Shown here one piece after another: positions 34,101-41,646 of a stretch of 41,646 bases of DNA. The DNA comes from an uncultured Lewinella sp. GTDB lineage: Bacteria; Bacteroidota; Bacteroidia; Chitinophagales; Saprospiraceae. The notes beneath the pieces are model-generated. The model saw only the letters and a list, made by a program, of their open reading frames with translations, was not told the DNA's origin and made no database searches. The first letter of the stretch is position 1. Each line of letters starts with the position of its first letter. The translations under genes were made by a program, and so were the position numbers. The stretch lies in the NCBI GenBank assembly GCA_913057785.1, contig CAJXPD010000063.1:1-41646 (forward strand), in the 5' to 3' direction.

Positions 34101-34442
34101 ACTGGTATAGCGCAGGATTTCGAACAAATTCAATTGGGAGCAGACCAGCGGCGACATATTCTTCTCCTGTTTAAAGAAGCAATGAATAACTGCTTGAAGT
34201 ATGCGAAGGCCGGTTTGGCTAAACTGACCATAGAGCAGCTGGAAGGTCGGGTACTAATCATTTTTCAAGATGATGGCAAAGGTTTTGAGGTGGCAGGGGA
34301 GGCCAATGGATATGGTTTGAAAAATATGGAGGATAGAGCTAAAAAGATCGGAGGAGTACTGATGATCAGCAGTATGAAAGACAGAGGCACCAAAATATCG
34401 CTGGAGCTTCCCGATTTCGGACCAACTTCCAAGGTGGTGTAA
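31182..34442 (+). CDS. Propeller sensor histidine kinase (Reg_prop, Y_Y_Y, HisKA_3/HATPase)
   Basis: About 1086 residues. The ATG at 31182 gives a signal peptide (MSRSLRTWLWPFLLWLPLIS). Residues about 40-680 contain some 12 Reg_prop repeats of the type DxxGxLWVGTxxGLNK (for example DDLGNLWVGTDKGLTKI, DEAGHLWVGTDKGVNKI), forming two periplasmic beta-propellers. A Y_Y_Y domain follows (about 745-815, GEYHLQVKGSNSRG), then a membrane helix (WWAYVLYALAGIALLYAFI). The cytoplasmic part has a HisKA_3-type dimerisation helix with the phospho-accepting His in DYHDELGHRL and a HATPase domain with KEAMNNCLKYAKA (N box), DDGKGFE (G1) and GYGLKNMEDRA (G2). Such kinases normally signal to a LuxR-type regulator; none is encoded next to it here. 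The ligand is probably a polysaccharide or other surface signal. Confidence 0.9.
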   Translation: MSRSLRTWLWPFLLWLPLISLAQSSSYTFQSLTIEDGLPVNTAHQVLQDQQGFMWYSTSGGLIRYDGETLRRFKHNPDDSLSLSNDFVGPIYEDSWGFFWVGTTGGGLNKFDPREETFSHFLHDPSNENSLPSNTVQCIMEDDLGNLWVGTDKGLTKIRLGGSSDREPIFYEQIPIGQNGLSNAFIKTLFQDRDRHIWVGTNDGLNRLPPPLKDEESPDRNVLQFLDRAGQISTIKGKIIHKILQAKDGGIWVGTGSSLEKLTTGSEGQLRFYSVLPTPWNDKVIVDIEETKPQTFWISVVDHGLLHLELTKDSVSVLEELTPNPLYPNGLSADIIFDIYPDRNGLLWLATEHRGVTFFSPAVQPFQFLPFPEGCISLLEDREGWLWMGGYGKGLRSINSDGDTLNYLSGYPNFYSNLVTIIEEDMEGNIWFGSFRGLNVWTKADRTQDSTLRLRHYRAMPNTDQGLSERRIFAFHEYPKGVYWIGTRGGGLNRLTFPTGKWEEPYFIHYQHQSDQINSLGDDYIWSIAHDEAGHLWVGTDKGVNKITLDEQFEAGSFVRFENKSGEPNSLSLNLIGPVHCTADSIVWVGTAGAGLNKMDFRQDPSFTQPIITRYNSSQGLNNDNVYGILEDASGYLWLSTNRGIARFDPKFSPAAGQQEQDAFLSFYGKDGLQGDEFNTNAYTISPTTAQLLFGGQNGVTIFHPDSLDYGQGLPQIAFTDFRIFNQSVSVGADSPLSQAIGQTESFELDYQADMISFSFAALDFRQASRNQYAYRLQGYSDQWIYIGNENTIHFTNLDPGEYHLQVKGSNSRGIWNHEGASVSFRIYPPPWRSWWAYVLYALAGIALLYAFIQYRIQAGMREMEEANRLSQARFDERERLRKQNAADYHDELGHRLTKISLFLELAERQSAADQNLRSYLAKVKSNTQDLSDGIRDLIWSLDPAKDSLYETLLRLQAFGDKLFDFSDTAFQTTGIAQDFEQIQLGADQRRHILLLFKEAMNNCLKYAKAGLAKLTIEQLEGRVLIIFQDDGKGFEVAGEANGYGLKNMEDRAKKIGGVLMISSMKDRGTKISLELPDFGPTSKVV

Positions 34443-34501
34443 GGCATAGCAGAAGGAAAGCCCCTATTTTGTCAGGTACTTCTGTTTTAAACCTTTTCAC
34501 C

Positions 34502-35050
34502 ATGACTGCTAGAATTTACCTATTCGATAGGCTGACCAAGCTATTTAAAAAACTCTTTCCCACCTTCCTCGGCGTAATCCTTGCCTTCTATATGAATGAT
34601 GTCTGGGTCAATCGACAAGAACAACAATCTATTGACCAGGTTAAGCAAACTTTACAGGAAGAGTTAACTCAGAATATTGCTCAGATCAAACGACAAATTG
34701 AATATCACCAGATGGTGGAGGATTCTGCCGCCCACTTGGCCAAGCTATATGTTCTGGATCAGGACGAAAGCAAACTGCCACTCGCCAACTTTTGGAACGG
34801 ACTACAGGGAAGCCACTTAAGTGATGCAGCCTATCTTACCGCCATCTCCACTCAGAATTTGGCGAAGATGGAACTCAAAGTCGCCAACGCTATAGCAGGG
34901 GCTTATTCTGCTCAGCGCAATTACGAAAGCATTTTACAGAGTGCCCGTTCCGCTCTATTGGGTAAAGATTGGCCTAACTATATCTCTTGGATTAACTATA
35001 TGCGGTGGTCCGCTAATAATATCAAGTTTGCTGAAATGGCTATTGTCTGA
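34502..35050 (+). CDS. Single-helix membrane protein with coiled-coil, unknown
   Basis: A 182-residue protein (the ATG at 34502 is preferred; a TTG at 34469 would add 11 residues). One membrane helix near the N-terminus, FPTFLGVILAFYMNDVW, follows a basic amphipathic start, so the bulk is probably periplasmic. Residues 45-90 are a likely coiled coil (EQQSIDQVKQTLQEELTQNI). The layout resembles DUF6090-type Bacteroidota proteins (helix, then 'NNW' and a coiled coil), but I cannot assign it firmly. It starts 60 bp after the sensor kinase on the same strand and may be an accessory of it. Confidence 0.55.
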   Translation: MTARIYLFDRLTKLFKKLFPTFLGVILAFYMNDVWVNRQEQQSIDQVKQTLQEELTQNIAQIKRQIEYHQMVEDSAAHLAKLYVLDQDESKLPLANFWNGLQGSHLSDAAYLTAISTQNLAKMELKVANAIAGAYSAQRNYESILQSARSALLGKDWPNYISWINYMRWSANNIKFAEMAIV

Positions 35051-35059
35051 ACGCATGAA

Positions 35060-35100
35060 AAGGCACTAGAATCATTGGTTCAGTAGTATGGTTCTGCCTT
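35060..35100 (+). terminator. Hairpin after the small membrane-protein gene
   Basis: AAGGC (35060-35064) and AGAATCAT (35068-35075) pair with ATGGTTCT-GCCTT (35088-35100), about 13 bp with a 3-nt bulge and one wobble. Only a weak T-rich tail follows. The rest of the gap to 35288 is gene-free, with imperfect -7-like boxes (TATCTTTC near 35139). Confidence 0.35.
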
Positions 35101-35288
35101 GTCGAAAATTTACTAGCTCAAAATTTATACTACGCTTATCTTTCGATCCAAGCTTAGTTATCCTCCTCTCCAATGACAACTTTAGCAGGATCACCCACAG
35201 ACAAGAGATCTTGTTTCTTTTAGTTTTCCGTCCAGGCCACTGAATTGATATCCAATAAGATTTTCGTTCACCAGATACACTATATCTT

Positions 35289-38039
35289 ATGAAAACTAGG
35301 ATTAGCCTACTACTGCTATTTGCTTATTTTATGCTTAATGGGCAGGAAAGCGATTTTTCGGCCAATATTTGCCAACATATCCAAGTACTAGCTTCTGATG
35401 ATTTTGAAGGGAGAAAACCTGGAACCCCAGGGGAGGAGAAGACCCTACTTTACATCAAAGAACAATTTGAAGACATTGGCCTACAGCCCGCTGCTGAAGA
35501 TGGAAGCTTTTTTCAAAAGGTAAAATTGGCAACTTTTTCTACCCTTGCCCCTAATAAAATGGAGTTGAAGACTTCGGGAGGTTCGCTGAATTGGCGCCAT
35601 AAAATAGACTTCTTATTGGCTTCCCATCTAACAAAAGACAAACATCAAATCCCAGCAACAGAAATTGTCTTTGCGGGATTCGGGATTCACGCTCCCGAGA
35701 TTGGATGGGATGATTATAAGGATCTTGAGGTTGGCGGCAAAATCGTACTGGTGCTTTCTGGCACCCCAGATGAATTTATGGAAGGAGATTCAGAGTGGAA
35801 AGGCGATCCTGCCGCTAACATCTACAGTAAAGGGTTTTATAAGAGAAATGAAGCAGCAGCACGAGGGGCCAAGGGGGTACTCTTTATCTACAAGCAGCCT
35901 TCTCATAGCTATTGGACTTGGGATTCTCTCGGAGGCAGCTTTGGACAGAATGATACAAAGATTAGGAAGGATAGTTCTGATGAGCAATTGGAATTTTATG
36001 GAGTGATTAGGCCAGAGGCAGCCCGCTTACTTTTCGAATATTGCGGGTTACAAGATTTCAATGCAAGCCAGGTGGCCTTAGCTCCTGACTTTCGAGGGAT
36101 TCCGCTGAATGCTTTTGCCAAATTTTCCTTTTCCAATGTATGGGCGGACCTAAATACACATAATGTAGTTGGATTACTTCCTGGAACAGATAGGGCTGAT
36201 GAAGTAATTCTGTACACGGCACACTGGGATCATGTGGGGATCGGGCCAGCGATCAAAGGAGATAGTATCAGAAATGGAGCGGTAGACAATGCATCTGGTA
36301 CGGCGGGAATTATTGAGATTGCTCGCGCCTTCAAGAAGCAATCGAAGAAGAATCGTCGTTCCATCCTTTTTATTGCTACTGGTGCAGAAGAAATGGGACT
36401 ATTAGGTGCCGTGTGGTATGCTAAACATCCCTTATTCCCCTTGGGTAAAACAGTAGCATCTTTAAACCTGGATAGTCATTTCCCCTACGGAAAGACGACG
36501 CATATAACGGCAGTAGTGTATGGACGTTCGGATTTAGATGGTTATCTGGAAGAGGCAGCGGCGCAGCAGGGGCGAATTATTGTAGCTAATACGGAACAGA
36601 ACATTGCTCAAGATATTTTTTTCCGTTCGGATCACTTTCCGCTAGCAGAAGCAGGCATACCCTCCGAATTTGCGGTTGGGGCGGGTTCTGCTATGGGACA
36701 TGATAGTGTGGTATGGGAGCAAAAAATGAGAAACTATATGCCTAAATATCACCAACCAACTGATGAATATGAAGACGATTTTGATTGCGGCGGAATCTGG
36801 CAGGATGCAGAACTAATCTATCTTACCGGTAAGTATCTTGACCAATCAGGAGCTTTTCCCAACTGGAATACAGACCAGCCTTTCCAAAGGTGGAGAGAAA
36901 AAAGCCGATTTGAAAGTCAATGGTATAGAGATGTATCAGCTTCTCATTTGCCGCTTATGAGTTTGCAGGGCAGAAGTATGGATGCTAAACCAGCAGATTT
37001 AGATGGAGACGGAGATTTGGATATCGTAGTAGCGAATGAACACGCCTTCAACATTATCTTAATCAACGATGGTAGTGGAAAATTTACAGAGGAATCGCAA
37101 AAACGCCTTCCTCTTCGTCGTGGGGATAGTGAAGATATCGCCATAGCAGATTTTGATGCTGATGGAGATTTGGATATCATTTTTGTAGCAGAGGATGATC
37201 AGTTGAATGAATACTTAGAGAATGACGGTAAGGGGTATTTTCGAGATATCTCCTATCGTCTTCCGGTGACCGGCACTTCAAATGCAGTCATTACCGCGGA
37301 TATCAATAATGATTTTCCCGATTTATTGATTGGAAATGGGCCAGATCGACAAGGTAAAGGAGGGGAGAACTTCTGTTTGATTAATGATGGTAAAGGCAAT
37401 TGGTTGGATGAATCTTCCAAAAGACTTCCTCCAGATACGCATACCACGCAAGATCTAGAATTGGGAGATATAGATGGCGATGGTGATCTAGACCTGATCG
37501 TTGCCAATGAAGATGATAATCAATTGCTGCTGAATGATGGTACGGGTGTGTTTGTAAATGAAACGGAAAGTAGACTGCCCTATCCGAAAGGAAAGTGGGA
37601 AACGCGAGAGGCTGATTTTGGCGACTTCGATGGGGATGGGGATCTCGATCTCTTCTTTGCGAATGTCAACTTCCGACAAATCAAGGACAACCAGAATCGG
37701 CTGTTTATCAATGATGGCAAAGGGCATTTCACGGATGCAACAGCAGCGCTCCTTCCTCTGGAAAAAATGCATACCGTAGATGGAGATTTCCTAGATGTGG
37801 ATCAAGATGGGGATTTTGATATCCTGACGGGTAATGGTTTTGGACATAGCTACATGGCCTACATGAATGAGCAGAATAAAGGGTTTCAAAAAGGCGAGGC
37901 CCTAGTCTATCCCTCCAGTGTAAAAGGCGACGGTATTGATTTGGAAAGTGCCGATTTCAATGGAGATGGTATAATGGACCTCTACCTTTGCAATTTTCAA
38001 GGACATGATTTCTTACTGCTAGGCAAGCCTGCCAAATAA
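35289..38039 (+). CDS. Secreted M28 peptidase fused to seven FG-GAP/VCBS repeats
   Basis: A 916-residue protein with a signal peptide (MKTRISLLLLFAYFMLNGQ). A PA-like insertion (about 120-290) sits inside an M28 aminopeptidase domain (about 25-540). The zinc ligands follow the M28 pattern: HWDH in YTAHWDHVGIG, AVDNASGTAG, catalytic EE in TGAEEMGLLG, LDSH and the His of RSDHFPLAEAGIP. The C-terminal half has seven DxDxDGDxD calcium-type repeats (for example DLDGDGDLDIVVANE, DIDGDGDLDLIVANE), forming an FG-GAP/VCBS propeller-like tail; one copy (DINNDFPDLLIGN) has lost the loop pattern. No T9SS domain ends the protein, so export to the surface is unresolved. Likely role: extracytoplasmic aminopeptidase on a calcium-bound scaffold. 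Confidence 0.9.
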   Translation: MKTRISLLLLFAYFMLNGQESDFSANICQHIQVLASDDFEGRKPGTPGEEKTLLYIKEQFEDIGLQPAAEDGSFFQKVKLATFSTLAPNKMELKTSGGSLNWRHKIDFLLASHLTKDKHQIPATEIVFAGFGIHAPEIGWDDYKDLEVGGKIVLVLSGTPDEFMEGDSEWKGDPAANIYSKGFYKRNEAAARGAKGVLFIYKQPSHSYWTWDSLGGSFGQNDTKIRKDSSDEQLEFYGVIRPEAARLLFEYCGLQDFNASQVALAPDFRGIPLNAFAKFSFSNVWADLNTHNVVGLLPGTDRADEVILYTAHWDHVGIGPAIKGDSIRNGAVDNASGTAGIIEIARAFKKQSKKNRRSILFIATGAEEMGLLGAVWYAKHPLFPLGKTVASLNLDSHFPYGKTTHITAVVYGRSDLDGYLEEAAAQQGRIIVANTEQNIAQDIFFRSDHFPLAEAGIPSEFAVGAGSAMGHDSVVWEQKMRNYMPKYHQPTDEYEDDFDCGGIWQDAELIYLTGKYLDQSGAFPNWNTDQPFQRWREKSRFESQWYRDVSASHLPLMSLQGRSMDAKPADLDGDGDLDIVVANEHAFNIILINDGSGKFTEESQKRLPLRRGDSEDIAIADFDADGDLDIIFVAEDDQLNEYLENDGKGYFRDISYRLPVTGTSNAVITADINNDFPDLLIGNGPDRQGKGGENFCLINDGKGNWLDESSKRLPPDTHTTQDLELGDIDGDGDLDLIVANEDDNQLLLNDGTGVFVNETESRLPYPKGKWETREADFGDFDGDGDLDLFFANVNFRQIKDNQNRLFINDGKGHFTDATAALLPLEKMHTVDGDFLDVDQDGDFDILTGNGFGHSYMAYMNEQNKGFQKGEALVYPSSVKGDGIDLESADFNGDGIMDLYLCNFQGHDFLLLGKPAK

Positions 38040-38049
38040 GCTAAAAGGA

Positions 38050-38093
38050 GTGAGTCAAAGCTAGAAATGTATTAGCGCTGGCTCACTTTTTTT
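38050..38093 (+). terminator. Intrinsic terminator after the M28 peptidase gene
   Basis: GTGAGTCA (38050-38057) pairs with TGGCTCAC (38079-38086), one G-U wobble. A second 4-bp stem (GCTA/TAGC) lies inside, then a 9-nt loop. Seven Ts follow (38087-38093). It overlaps the end of the convergent gene. Confidence 0.68.
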
Positions 38094-39312
38094 CCTTCAT
38101 CTCTAGCTCAGCCGATTTCAGGTAGGTTTCGATTTGACTCAGCTCTTTAGTCTGTGCAGGTATATTGTAATACTGCCAGAAAGCGGCATCATACTCAGGG
38201 GCTTGCTCCTCTACACTTTCCGTAATATCAAGATTGGGTTTGAAATTATATTGGTCAACGTTCTTTGTGATTACCTTGTTGATGAAGAGTTCTTTTTTTG
38301 GGTTTTGTACAAATAGCAACTTGGGAGACTCCGCATTTTTGTAGACCTTCCAGCTATCCTCCTCCTTTTGATATTTTAGGTACATTTTTCCTTCGTGCTC
38401 CTGATACTCAAATATTACATTGTAATACACCTGCTTCTGTCCACTGGCTAGTCGCCGCTGCCAAGACCGTCCTCCTTTGGCTTGGCGAGTCAACTCAAGC
38501 CTTACAAAGGCGAAGCTTTCGGTATCTATGTATAGCACAGCCGTTTGGAAAGGTTTGTCAACGGCAGTAATTCTGTATACAAATCGACCATCGAATGGCA
38601 AGACGCTTTCGATCTCATACTTCCAACCCTTTTTTGCTCTAATGGGACCATAATTGTATCGAATAAATTCATCCTCTACAATATCTACTATGGTGTTTTT
38701 TCTGTCTTGCCCTTTGTTCCAAGGGTGTTTTTCAGCGATATAGCTTCGTCTAACTGCCTGTAGTTCTACCTTAGGTCTTCTTGCCAAATTATACCTTTGG
38801 TATTGCATCTTTACCGCACATTCCATGTACTCTACATATTTATCATCCTCGTTTTGCAAATCCCTGACGAAGCCTTCTAGAATGTAGGGCTCACTTGGAT
38901 AGTTTTGCGGAAGTGCTCGATAAGCTTTTTGGACAATTTCTTTTGCGGTCAGCCGCTTTTCATCTGTCACCACCACCTCGGTCAACTCAACGGTATTCTG
39001 TTCCAGCTTGAATACCTCATCTGCTACCAAGTCAGCCAGTTTCTTTTTGAGTGTATTGTATCCAATCAAAGAAATCACCAATGTATCGTTGGGCAAACCT
39101 TCTGGAATATGAAATATAAATTCCCCTTCGGTATTTGAGGTGGTTCCAACGGTCGTGCCCAATATATAAATGGAAGCGAAAGAGAGTGGTTCCTGCGTCT
39201 TCAAGTCTTGAATTCGACCTGTAACGGTGGTGAATTCATTCTTTCCTTGTCCAATTAGCGTAGCGGAAAGACAAAGCTGTAAGAGGAGAAAAGCGGAGAT
39301 TGTGTACTTCAT
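38083..39312 (-). CDS. CarboxypepD_reg-like protein without a barrel
   Basis: A 409-residue protein with a signal peptide (about 1-22). A CarboxypepD_reg-like domain (about 28-115) shows TGRIQDLKTQEPLSFASIYI and GEFIFHIP, as in TonB-receptor N-termini, but no plug or outer-membrane barrel follows. Instead about 290 residues carry TAKEIVQKAYRALPQNYPSE and IESVLPFDGRFVYRITAVDK, then a basic, strand-rich region. This combination occurs in many Bacteroidota as an uncharacterised secreted family. Function is unknown. The gene converges on the M28 peptidase with a terminator at the junction. Confidence 0.75.
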   Translation of the reverse strand: MKYTISAFLLLQLCLSATLIGQGKNEFTTVTGRIQDLKTQEPLSFASIYILGTTVGTTSNTEGEFIFHIPEGLPNDTLVISLIGYNTLKKKLADLVADEVFKLEQNTVELTEVVVTDEKRLTAKEIVQKAYRALPQNYPSEPYILEGFVRDLQNEDDKYVEYMECAVKMQYQRYNLARRPKVELQAVRRSYIAEKHPWNKGQDRKNTIVDIVEDEFIRYNYGPIRAKKGWKYEIESVLPFDGRFVYRITAVDKPFQTAVLYIDTESFAFVRLELTRQAKGGRSWQRRLASGQKQVYYNVIFEYQEHEGKMYLKYQKEEDSWKVYKNAESPKLLFVQNPKKELFINKVITKNVDQYNFKPNLDITESVEEQAPEYDAAFWQYYNIPAQTKELSQIETYLKSAELEMKEKK

Positions 39313-39699
39313 TTGTGGTTTTTAAGCGGGTGATAATAATGTACTAATCTAAGAAACTGTTTTGAAATATGTGGTGAGAATAATTATGATGAATTTTTTC
39401 ATTAGTCGAAGCTCTTTTTGAGGTGAATAGCCAAAGCTATTGACCGATTAAAAGCTGAAGAATAATGGAAAAAGACGCATAAGAAAATTAGTGACATGTT
39501 TCAATACAGTTTCTACAGATCCTGGATTGAAAAAGTCCGCGCCAATACCCTTTTAAATTGACCTTAACAATTTCGCCTAAAAAGTGTCCTGGCGGCGATA
39601 CTTACCCCTTCAACTTCATGACTTGTTTATGCATTTTTAATTCTGAACAACGGACAATTACACATCCGGAATCTTATTGAAACTAAAAAACAATCAATC
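39313..39699. other. Gene-free divergent region
   Basis: About 390 bp between the CarboxypepD_reg-like gene (-) and the DoxX gene (+). It is AT-rich near both starts. I see no strong hairpin, clear repeat or well-spaced TTG/TAnnTTTG promoter. It probably holds the two divergent promoters. Confidence 0.4.
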
Positions 39700-40098
39700 A
39701 TGAAAACCAAGTCACAAAACATCATTTCCTGGGTAAGTAGAATCATCGCAGCTGTTATTCTTTTACAGACGCTTTTCTTTAAATTCTCTGCTGCCCCTGA
39801 GTCGGTTCAACTCTTCACTATGTTAGGGATGGAACCAATCGGTAGGATCGGAACTGGAATTGTAGAACTGATTGCAGGAATTTTGCTTTTGGTGCCACGA
39901 ACAGCTTGGATAGGTGCCGTGATCAGCTTAGGCGTGATCAGCGGTGCGATCTTCTCTCACTTGACGATCTTAGGTATCAATTATAACGGTGACGGTGGAG
40001 CATTGTTTACCATGGCTGTTATTGTATTCATCACATCCGCCATTGCATTGTGGATTGAAAGAGCACAGATACCCGTTCTAAATAAAATCATAGCCTAG
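39700..40098 (+). CDS. DoxX family membrane protein
   Basis: A 132-residue protein with four hydrophobic segments (about 11-28, 48-66, 70-90, 100-120). LLQTLFFKFSAAPESVQLFT and GRIGTGIVELIAGILLLVPR are the DoxX-family signature (short F-K-F motif, then G-x-E-x-xxGxLLL). Members are small quinone/thiosulfate- or redox-linked membrane subunits of mostly unknown role. It stands alone and is followed by an intrinsic terminator. Confidence 0.88.
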   Translation: MKTKSQNIISWVSRIIAAVILLQTLFFKFSAAPESVQLFTMLGMEPIGRIGTGIVELIAGILLLVPRTAWIGAVISLGVISGAIFSHLTILGINYNGDGGALFTMAVIVFITSAIALWIERAQIPVLNKIIA

Positions 40099-40105
40099 AT
40101 AAATT

Positions 40106-40150
40106 GAGCGCAAAGGATGTGCATACCCGTTATGCATATCCGCTCCTTTT
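40106..40150 (+). terminator. Intrinsic terminator after doxX-like gene
   Basis: GGATGTGCATA (40115-40125) pairs with TATGCATATCC (40131-40141) over 11 bp with one G-U wobble and loop CCCGT, extended by GAGC/GCTC (40106-40109 with 40142-40145) around a bulge. TTTTACTTTT follows. Confidence 0.62.
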
Positions 40151-40215
40151 ACTTTTGGGGCCTGGTCTGGCTAGCCAGATGGGTTTTCTACCTACAAATC
40201 CGATATGGTCTACAA

Positions 40216-41472
40216 CTAACGCCAGTTGTCAATACCCCATTTTATCGTTTTGTTTGTGACCAAAGGCCTAGCCCAGAACCCAACACTGAAGATATAGCCC
40301 ATAGTCACAAAAAGGAAAAGCATTCCCATTCGAAGGCCAAAGGCATCTCCTAAGCTACCAACGATAAGGGGCACAATCGCTCCTCCCGCGATTCCCGTAA
40401 CCAGGATTCCAGATACCGAGCCATGATGACTTTCTAGTGAGTTTAACCCGAGAGAAATAATCACTGACCACATCACGGAAGCGAAAAAGCCGATCAAAGG
40501 AAAAGTAGTCAAGATGACATGAGTAGGTCCAAATAAGCTAATCGCCAGACACACCATCGCCGCTCCCGTAAATAGAATCAGTACCTTTCGACTATCCAAT
40601 ATCTTCAGCAGCGCTAAGCCAAATAAAGCACCGGCCGTCATCAATCCCCAGGACCAAGAAATGGTACTTGCTCCAGTAGTTTGAGGGTCTACGCCGTGAT
40701 AGGTTTCGAGGAACTTTGATATCCAGTTCGCGATGCCTTGCTCCGTACCTACATAGGCGAAGATGGCTAAGAAGTATTTGATCACTGTGGGGTTTTTCAA
40801 GAGCTCCAGATGAAGCGCGATAGCACCGGTTTTATCCCCTTCCTTTTTTTCAACTTTCGGAAAGCGTACAACCGCAACAATCCCGATCATTAAAAGTGCG
40901 ACCAGCGCAAATACCCAATACAAGGAGATCCATGGTAAATTTGCAGGCACCATTCCTTCCAAAACCCGTACAATGGCATTTTTACCTTCCACATCTTTTC
41001 CAATATTCAGTACCAAGTACGTATACATTAAAGGACTAAGAAAGGAGGCCAAACCAAAAAACAGTTGCCCTATAACCGAGTTAAAGGCAAAATTAGATTC
41101 TCCTCCAGCTACTCTCAGCAAAGGATTGATGGCGACTTGCAGCATGGCCATTCCAGCCCCAATGAAAAATAGAGAAACAATGTACATACCATAAGAGGGG
41201 CCAGAAGCAAACAAGAATGCACCTGTGAATGCGCACCCGAAGGCAGCAAGGATCACCTTCTTTTCTCCAAATCGTTCAATGAGCATACCTGAAGGAATGG
41301 ACATTAGCCCATAAGCAATAAAGAAAGCAAAAGGCAACAAAGCGACCAAGGTCAGACTCAAATCAAAGCTATCGATAATGTCTGGCACCAACGGGCCGAT
41401 CATGTTCGTCAGGAAGGAGATGACGAAGAAGGTCAATAAGATCAGGCTAATAATCAGGACATTCTGCTTCAT
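40216..41472 (-). CDS. MFS sugar transporter, FucP-like
   Basis: A 418-residue transporter with 12 predicted membrane helices. The first loop contains GLMSIPSGMLIERFGEKKVI, the MFS motif between TM2 and TM3 in the FucP/glucose-galactose branch, and the N-terminus (FFVISFLTNMIGPLVPDI) also fits. Such proteins import hexoses or L-fucose by proton symport. The right-hand divergent gene starts 44 bp away, and its product is not recognised, so the sugar is uncertain. Residues AMLQVAINPLLRVAGGES match the conserved NP motif of the family. Confidence 0.85.
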   Translation of the reverse strand: MKQNVLIISLILLTFFVISFLTNMIGPLVPDIIDSFDLSLTLVALLPFAFFIAYGLMSIPSGMLIERFGEKKVILAAFGCAFTGAFLFASGPSYGMYIVSLFFIGAGMAMLQVAINPLLRVAGGESNFAFNSVIGQLFFGLASFLSPLMYTYLVLNIGKDVEGKNAIVRVLEGMVPANLPWISLYWVFALVALLMIGIVAVVRFPKVEKKEGDKTGAIALHLELLKNPTVIKYFLAIFAYVGTEQGIANWISKFLETYHGVDPQTTGASTISWSWGLMTAGALFGLALLKILDSRKVLILFTGAAMVCLAISLFGPTHVILTTFPLIGFFASVMWSVIISLGLNSLESHHGSVSGILVTGIAGGAIVPLIVGSLGDAFGLRMGMLFLFVTMGYIFSVGFWARPLVTNKTIKWGIDNWR

Positions 41473-41516
41473 ATAGGTGGCATTAGGGTATGTTTAAATT
41501 TAATTTTTCTGGTAAT

Positions 41517-41646
41517 ATGAAATGGGTCTCAAAGCCGCGTGAAGCTCCATTTTTGGGGCATATTCCGTTAACCCCGGAACGGGGTCTGGAAGATACGGCC
41601 CAAAAATTAGCTGAAGCCCGGCAAAGAGAGGCGTTCATATTAGTGA
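41517..41646 (+). CDS. Start of a divergent gene, cut by window end
   Basis: An open frame from ATG 41517 to the last base (43 codons) begins MKWVSKPREAPFLGHIPLTP and continues ERGLEDTAQKLAEARQREAF. No signal peptide is seen and I do not recognise it. It diverges from the sugar transporter with only 44 bp between the two start codons, so the two may share control. It could be a carbohydrate-metabolism gene linked to the transporter (guess). Confidence 0.45.
   Translation, partial: MKWVSKPREAPFLGHIPLTPERGLEDTAQKLAEARQREAFILV

Overview
The window looks like a chromosome segment of a Bacteroidota bacterium, probably from the Saprospiria (Saprospiraceae/Lewinella-like). Supporting signs are two secreted proteins with C-terminal type IX secretion sorting domains, CarboxypepD_reg-like domains, a TonB-dependent receptor, a Reg_prop/Y_Y_Y sensor kinase, an HYR-like domain with a DNCD motif, and promoters of the TTG-N19-21-TAnnTTTG kind instead of clear Shine-Dalgarno sites. 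The lineage is inferred from protein style, not from a marker gene. There is no rRNA, tRNA, CRISPR array, transposase or phage gene.

Layout. 1-3.9 kb (+): the 3' part of a secreted-type amidohydrolase, a DUF6985-like gene broken by one in-frame TAG, a PhzF-family isomerase and a minimal M1-like metallopeptidase. 3.9-12.8 kb (-): a VWA/HYR-like secreted protein, a GH5-CBM6-CBM6-T9SS glycanase, citramalate synthase (cimA), a TMEM220-like membrane protein and a TonB-dependent receptor. 13.1-14.6 kb (+): a lipoprotein thioredoxin. 14.7-19.1 kb (-): a CotH-kinase/lamin-tail protein, a DUF2892 protein, a GNAT and a PP2A-like phosphatase. 19.2-24.2 kb: an outer-membrane protein (+), a three-gene minus-strand run (SGNH hydrolase, GNAT, small membrane protein), then a nucleoside hydrolase and a TetR-like regulator (+).

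24.2-27.85 kb is the most unusual stretch. A gene-free region of about 700 bp ends in a highly structured leader (nested hairpins, a 9-bp closing stem and an overlapping 9-bp pairing that would form a pseudoknot). It is followed by four co-directional genes: an outer-membrane beta-barrel, a double zinc-ribbon protein, an ExbD/MotB-like protein with a Lys/Pro-rich linker and a periplasmic beta-sandwich, and a TolQ/MotA-like channel subunit, ending at a GC-rich hairpin. I read this as a candidate uncharacterised ion-driven envelope machine with RNA-level control.

28.1-41.6 kb: a di-heme cytochrome c peroxidase and a secreted protein (-) diverge from a Crp/Fnr regulator (+) across a cluster of nested palindromes. 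Then come a large propeller sensor kinase without an adjacent response regulator, a small membrane protein, an M28 peptidase fused to seven calcium-type FG-GAP repeats, a CarboxypepD_reg-like protein (-), a DoxX protein (+), a FucP-like sugar transporter (-) and the start of a divergent unidentified gene running off the right edge.
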